Positions 21,409-24,606 of a DNA stretch of 24,606 bases are shown piece by piece. The translations under genes and the position numbers were made by a program. The stretch's first letter is position 1, and every line of letters begins with the position of its first letter. The DNA is from JBOGJI01 sp050747865 (GTDB lineage Bacteria; Acidobacteriota; Thermoanaerobaculia; Multivoradales; JAHEKO01): positions 1 through 24,606 of the forward strand of contig JBOGJI010000267.1 in the NCBI GenBank assembly GCA_050747865.1, given 5' to 3'. The notes under the pieces are model-generated. The model was not told the origin of the DNA. It did not search any database and worked only from the letters and a program-made list of their open reading frames with translations.

Positions 21409-23588
21409 GCGCCGAGAGCCCCGCCGGGCTGCCGCCTTCGAAGCTGGAGCTGCTGCGCGCCGGGCAGCTGCTCGCCGAGCTGGCCCTGGTGGATCGCGAG
21501 GAGTGGCTGCTGGGCAGCGGCGAGACGGCCGACCTTCGGGTAGAGCACTCCACGGTGGACGCCGCCCACGCGCGGGTCTTCCTGAGCGAGGGGGAGGTCT
21601 TCGTCGAGGACCTGGGCTCGCGCACCGGCACCTTCGTGCGCGGGCGGCGCGTCGAGGCTCCGGTCAAGCTGGTGCATCGGGATCAGATCCTGTTGGGCCA
21701 GCACTACGTGGTCAAGCCACTGCTCGTGCGCTACTTCGACGCCGCGGCCCAGGTGCTCGAAGACTTCGGATTGATCGAGCGGCCGGCCCCGTCGATGGAG
21801 CTGGCGCCATCTTCCACGGAGACGGCCCTGGTGCCCAGGCGAGCCCAGCCGGCGGACGACACGACAAGCCTGACCGAAGGCGCGGCGGCGCCGACGATGC
21901 TGCGCCGGGTCCGGTGGTGGCTCGGGCGCCTGTGGAAACCCGTCGCCTTCGTGGCCGCCGGAGTCGCCACGGTCGTCCTGCTGCTGTGGATGCTGCGGCC
22001 GTCGGCGACGGTGTGGCGCGCGGTGCAGACCAACCCCACGAGGGTGACGGCGGGCGACATCGTGACCCTGCAGGGAGAGGACATCCGGCCGCAGCGCGAC
22101 CTGCAGGTCCAGGTCGGCGGGCACACGGCGAAGATCCTCGAGCGCGGTCGCGGGCGGCTGCGCATCCGGGTTCCGGCGTTGCTGGATCGACCGGCGGGCA
22201 ACTATGACGTCGCGCTCAAGGTCCACAGCGGGCAGCTCGAAACCTACCAATGGATGCTGCAGTACGTGGTCAGCCCCACCATCAATCGAGTGCAGCCGTC
22301 GCCGGTGGAAGTTGGGAGCCGCCTGTCGATCCTGGGATCGGGGCTGGCCGACGACCCGCAGGACATCCATGTCCTGCTCGGGGAGCTGGAGGCGGAGGTG
22401 CTGACGATCACCGCCCGCAAGGTCGAGGTGCGGGTCCCGGTGCTAACGCGGGGGACGCCGGTGCGCGTTCCCCTCGAGGTCCGGGTGGCGGGAGCCGTGG
22501 CGTCGCCCGACCAGCCGCTCGAGGTGCTGGCGCGCGAGCCTCGCCCGCTGGACTTCCAGTTCGCGGCTCGCTACGCCGAGCAGCGAGGCGCCTGGGAGAT
22601 CTCCACCCTGTTCGGACCGTTCGGCTACCTGCCGACGGCGAGGCCGGAGCGCTGGCCGGAGGAGACGGACGCGGGGGACGAGGCAGGTGAGGCGTACGGT
22701 GCCGGCGAGGCGGCGCAGCCTCGCCCGGCGTCGACCCCTCGGCGCGAGGCGCGGCAACCACCGGCGGAGGCGCGCTCCCCGGCGCCGGTGCACATCGAGC
22801 GACTGGTCGGCCGCTGGAAGCGGGCGCAGCGGTGGGCGCGCAATGATCTCGAGTTCCGCATGATCCCGACCGTGCCGCCCGGCGGCGGCTGCCGGCTGAC
22901 CGGGGGTCGCAGCGTCGAGGCGGGTGGGCTCCTGCTCGGGCTCTGGCATGGAGATTCGCTGCGGGACCTGATGGCACCGGGGCGCGACGACTTGAGCGAC
23001 GAGATGCTCTGCCACTGGTTCGCGGGCATCTGGAACCGCTTTTTCCAGGTCTTCGGACGCGGCGAGCCCATCGCCACCGCCGGGCCGCTGGCGCAATACG
23101 CGGCAGTCCTCAACGAGCTCGTCGAGCGCAACCTCGAGCTGGGGGGCGACGGACGCCCGGAGCTCGTCGAGATCGAAGAGATGACCGCCGAGGGGCGCGA
23201 GGCCCTGCGGCGCGCCTTCCTGCCCGTGCCCCGCAGCCTCGGCTCGGTGGGCGGCCGCTGGCGCGTCGAGCTCGAGAACGTCTTCTCGGACGGCGACGCC
23301 GAGGGCCGCTACATCATGGACGTGGACCTGGTGCAGCGCTCCGGAGAGCTCTCCGGCACGGCGAGCTCGGCGCTGGTGCGACCGGGCATGGAGCTCGGCT
23401 TCGGATCCCGCTCCGCGCGCGGCGCCATCGAGCTCGGCGCCCCCACCGAGGTGACCTTGCAGACCTCCCTGCCCGGCCCCATCGGCGCCATCGTTCTGCG
23501 CGGCGTCGTTGTCGAGGGCCAGCTCGGAGGCAGGTTCGAGACCGGCGACGGCAAGTCCGGCACGTGGAAGGCGGCGCGCCGCCCGTGA
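21405..23588 (+). CDS. FHA-TM-IPT/TIG protein, candidate SctD replacement
   Basis: A 727-residue protein starting at ATG 21405 (ATGA overlap). Residues about 14-105 are an FHA domain: REEWLLGSGETADLRVEHST, then AAHARVFLSEGEVFVEDLGS, RTGTFVRGRRV and HRDQILLG. H55 and the GSRTGTF turn are kept, but the usual Arg is Ser38 and the usual NG is RG. One membrane helix is at about 180-198 (VAFVAAGVATVVLLLWML). Two IPT/TIG-like Ig domains follow at about 207-290 and 291-376 (TNPTRVTAGDIVTLQGEDI; VQPSPVEVGSRLSILGSGL). A Pro/Ala linker and a C-terminal beta-rich domain complete it. FHA inside and globular domains outside is the SctD layout, but SctD has ring-building domains there. Confidence 0.8.
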   Translation: MSAESPAGLPPSKLELLRAGQLLAELALVDREEWLLGSGETADLRVEHSTVDAAHARVFLSEGEVFVEDLGSRTGTFVRGRRVEAPVKLVHRDQILLGQHYVVKPLLVRYFDAAAQVLEDFGLIERPAPSMELAPSSTETALVPRRAQPADDTTSLTEGAAAPTMLRRVRWWLGRLWKPVAFVAAGVATVVLLLWMLRPSATVWRAVQTNPTRVTAGDIVTLQGEDIRPQRDLQVQVGGHTAKILERGRGRLRIRVPALLDRPAGNYDVALKVHSGQLETYQWMLQYVVSPTINRVQPSPVEVGSRLSILGSGLADDPQDIHVLLGELEAEVLTITARKVEVRVPVLTRGTPVRVPLEVRVAGAVASPDQPLEVLAREPRPLDFQFAARYAEQRGAWEISTLFGPFGYLPTARPERWPEETDAGDEAGEAYGAGEAAQPRPASTPRREARQPPAEARSPAPVHIERLVGRWKRAQRWARNDLEFRMIPTVPPGGGCRLTGGRSVEAGGLLLGLWHGDSLRDLMAPGRDDLSDEMLCHWFAGIWNRFFQVFGRGEPIATAGPLAQYAAVLNELVERNLELGGDGRPELVEIEEMTAEGREALRRAFLPVPRSLGSVGGRWRVELENVFSDGDAEGRYIMDVDLVQRSGELSGTASSALVRPGMELGFGSRSARGAIELGAPTEVTLQTSLPGPIGAIVLRGVVVEGQLGGRFETGDGKSGTWKAARRP

Positions 23589-23601
23589 GAACGACGCGGC
23601 T

Positions 23602-24606
23602 ATGACCTTGTCACTGCGCCAGCTCGAGGGCAAATACGAGGTCCTCCACAAGATCCAGGAGGGCGGCATGGGAGCGGTCTACAAGGTCCGCCACCTGCTG
23701 CTCGATCAGGTGCGGGTCGTCAAGGTGATCCGCGCCCAGTTCGCGAACGACGAGTCCCTGCAACGCCGCTTCCGCCACGAGGCGAAGACGGCCATCCGCC
23801 TGCGCCACACCAACCTCGTCGAGCTCTATGACTTCGTCTTCGACGACGCCGACGGCACCTCGTTCATGGTCATGGAGTTCATCGACGGGGTGACCGTGGA
23901 AGAGGTGCTGGCGCGACAAGGCGCGCTGCCCGCCGGCCTGGTCGTCGAGGTCGCCCGGCAATGCCTCGACGCGCTGGCCTACCTGCACGGGATGGGTCTG
24001 CTGCATCGCGATGTCTCGCCGGACAACCTGATGCTCACCTGGGGCCTGGGGGGCCGGCCCAGGGTCAAGCTCATCGACCTGGGGATCGTCAAGCACGTCG
24101 TCGCCACCACCGGCGTCACCCGCACCGGCAGCTTCGTCGGCAAGATCCGCTACGCCTCACCCGAGGCGTTCGCCGGCGCCGACGTGCGCCCCGACGAACG
24201 GGCCGACCTCTACTCTCTCGGCGTCGTCCTCTACGAGGCTTTGACCGGAGTGCACCCCATCGGCGGCCACGGCTTCAACGAGATCGCCACGGCGCACATG
24301 TTCAAGCCGCCGCTGCCCTTCGAGCAGTCCGATCCCGAGGGTCGCGTGCCGCTCGGCCTGCAACGGGTGGTGCTCAAGGCCCTGGAGAAAGCCCCCGACG
24401 GCCGCTTTGCCGACGCCGAGGTGATGCGGGCGGCTCTCCTCCCGTTCGCCGCCGAGACGGCGGAGCTGGAGCGGCTGTTCGAGCGAGCTCTCGACGCCGC
24501 GGCCGCTCCCGGCTCAGCGCCCGACGCCGGACCGGCGGCGGCCGCCCCGGGACCGGCTCCGCTGCGGCCCGAGATCGCCGTACCTTTGCCCGCCGTGGCC
24601 CCGGCC
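23602..24606 (+). CDS. Ser/Thr protein kinase (Hanks type), runs off the window
   Basis: The first 335 residues, open to the window edge. Kinase motifs in order: glycine loop QEGGMGAVYKV (first Gly is Gln19), catalytic Lys41 in VVKVI, Glu60 in RRFRHEAKTAIRLRHTNLV, HRDVSPDN with D137 and N142, DLG (159-161) in place of DFG, activation-loop threonines (TTGVTRTGSFVG) and SPE (186-188) before ADLYSLGVVLYEALTG. All residues needed for catalysis are present. After about residue 290 comes an Ala/Pro-rich linker; a membrane helix or sensor domain may follow beyond the window. It begins 13 bases after the FHA-IPT gene, on the same strand, so it probably belongs to the T3SS operon and may phosphorylate its proteins. 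Confidence 0.93.
   Translation, partial: MTLSLRQLEGKYEVLHKIQEGGMGAVYKVRHLLLDQVRVVKVIRAQFANDESLQRRFRHEAKTAIRLRHTNLVELYDFVFDDADGTSFMVMEFIDGVTVEEVLARQGALPAGLVVEVARQCLDALAYLHGMGLLHRDVSPDNLMLTWGLGGRPRVKLIDLGIVKHVVATTGVTRTGSFVGKIRYASPEAFAGADVRPDERADLYSLGVVLYEALTGVHPIGGHGFNEIATAHMFKPPLPFEQSDPEGRVPLGLQRVVLKALEKAPDGRFADAEVMRAALLPFAAETAELERLFERALDAAAAPGSAPDAGPAAAAPGPAPLRPEIAVPLPAVAPA

Noticed and set aside
19992..22370. Very long open frame (792 codons) on the minus strand
   Set aside because: It lies opposite sctV, the small membrane protein and the FHA gene. Its product is His/Gln/Arg-rich without domains, as expected from the complement of GC-rich codons.
1..24606. tRNA, rRNA, CRISPR arrays, transposases, integrases or attachment sites
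   Set aside because: None seen on either strand. The only repeat structure of note is the heptamer pair at 6288-6362, with units too short for CRISPR.

Overview
This is a GC-rich, gene-dense bacterial window with many GTG/TTG starts and 1-4 nt stop/start overlaps. A GWxTD-type lipoprotein, a DUF3467 protein and bacterial Ser/Thr kinase/FHA proteins suggest Acidobacteriota or a similar Gram-negative lineage. The phylum is an inference; there is no rRNA or marker gene to test it. The Gram-negative envelope is supported by lipoproteins, an outer-membrane beta-barrel protein and a type III secretion apparatus.

Left part (1-7467): a loose set of housekeeping and accessory genes. In order these are a VapBC-type toxin-antitoxin pair (minus strand), a VOC-fold protein, remnants of an EamA transporter and of an HtrA-type protease (both decayed), a minus-strand one-knuckle zinc-binding protein, a solute-binding lipoprotein of the branched-chain amino acid type, a Wzm/Wzt polysaccharide exporter pair, a DUF3467 protein, an inverted pair of heptamer repeats, a GWxTD-like lipoprotein and a convergent beta-barrel protein.

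Right part (7630-24606): a 341-nt intergenic region with a near-consensus sigma70-type promoter (TTGACA-N17-TATACT) leads into a long, tightly coupled operon for a non-flagellar type III secretion system (T3SS). The order is two small unknown genes, needle (SctF-like), TPR chaperone (SctG-like), inner rod (SctI), SctJ, SctK-like, SctL, SctN ATPase, SctO, SctQ, a FliO-like protein, SctR, SctS, SctT, SctU, SctV, a tail-anchored small protein, an FHA-TM-IPT protein and a Ser/Thr kinase that runs off the end.

The system is unusual in several independent ways. SctU has lost the NPTH self-cleavage motif. SctQ carries an extra FHA-like domain in its N-terminal half. A FliO-like gene sits between sctQ and sctR, as in flagellar operons. 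No secretin (SctC) and no ordinary SctD are present; an FHA-TM-protein with two IPT/TIG-like domains is the best SctD candidate. A protein kinase closes the visible operon. The needle and rod proteins share a near-identical C-terminal segment. Together these point to a divergent T3SS lineage, possibly with kinase/FHA-linked control and a different outer-membrane or ruler module.
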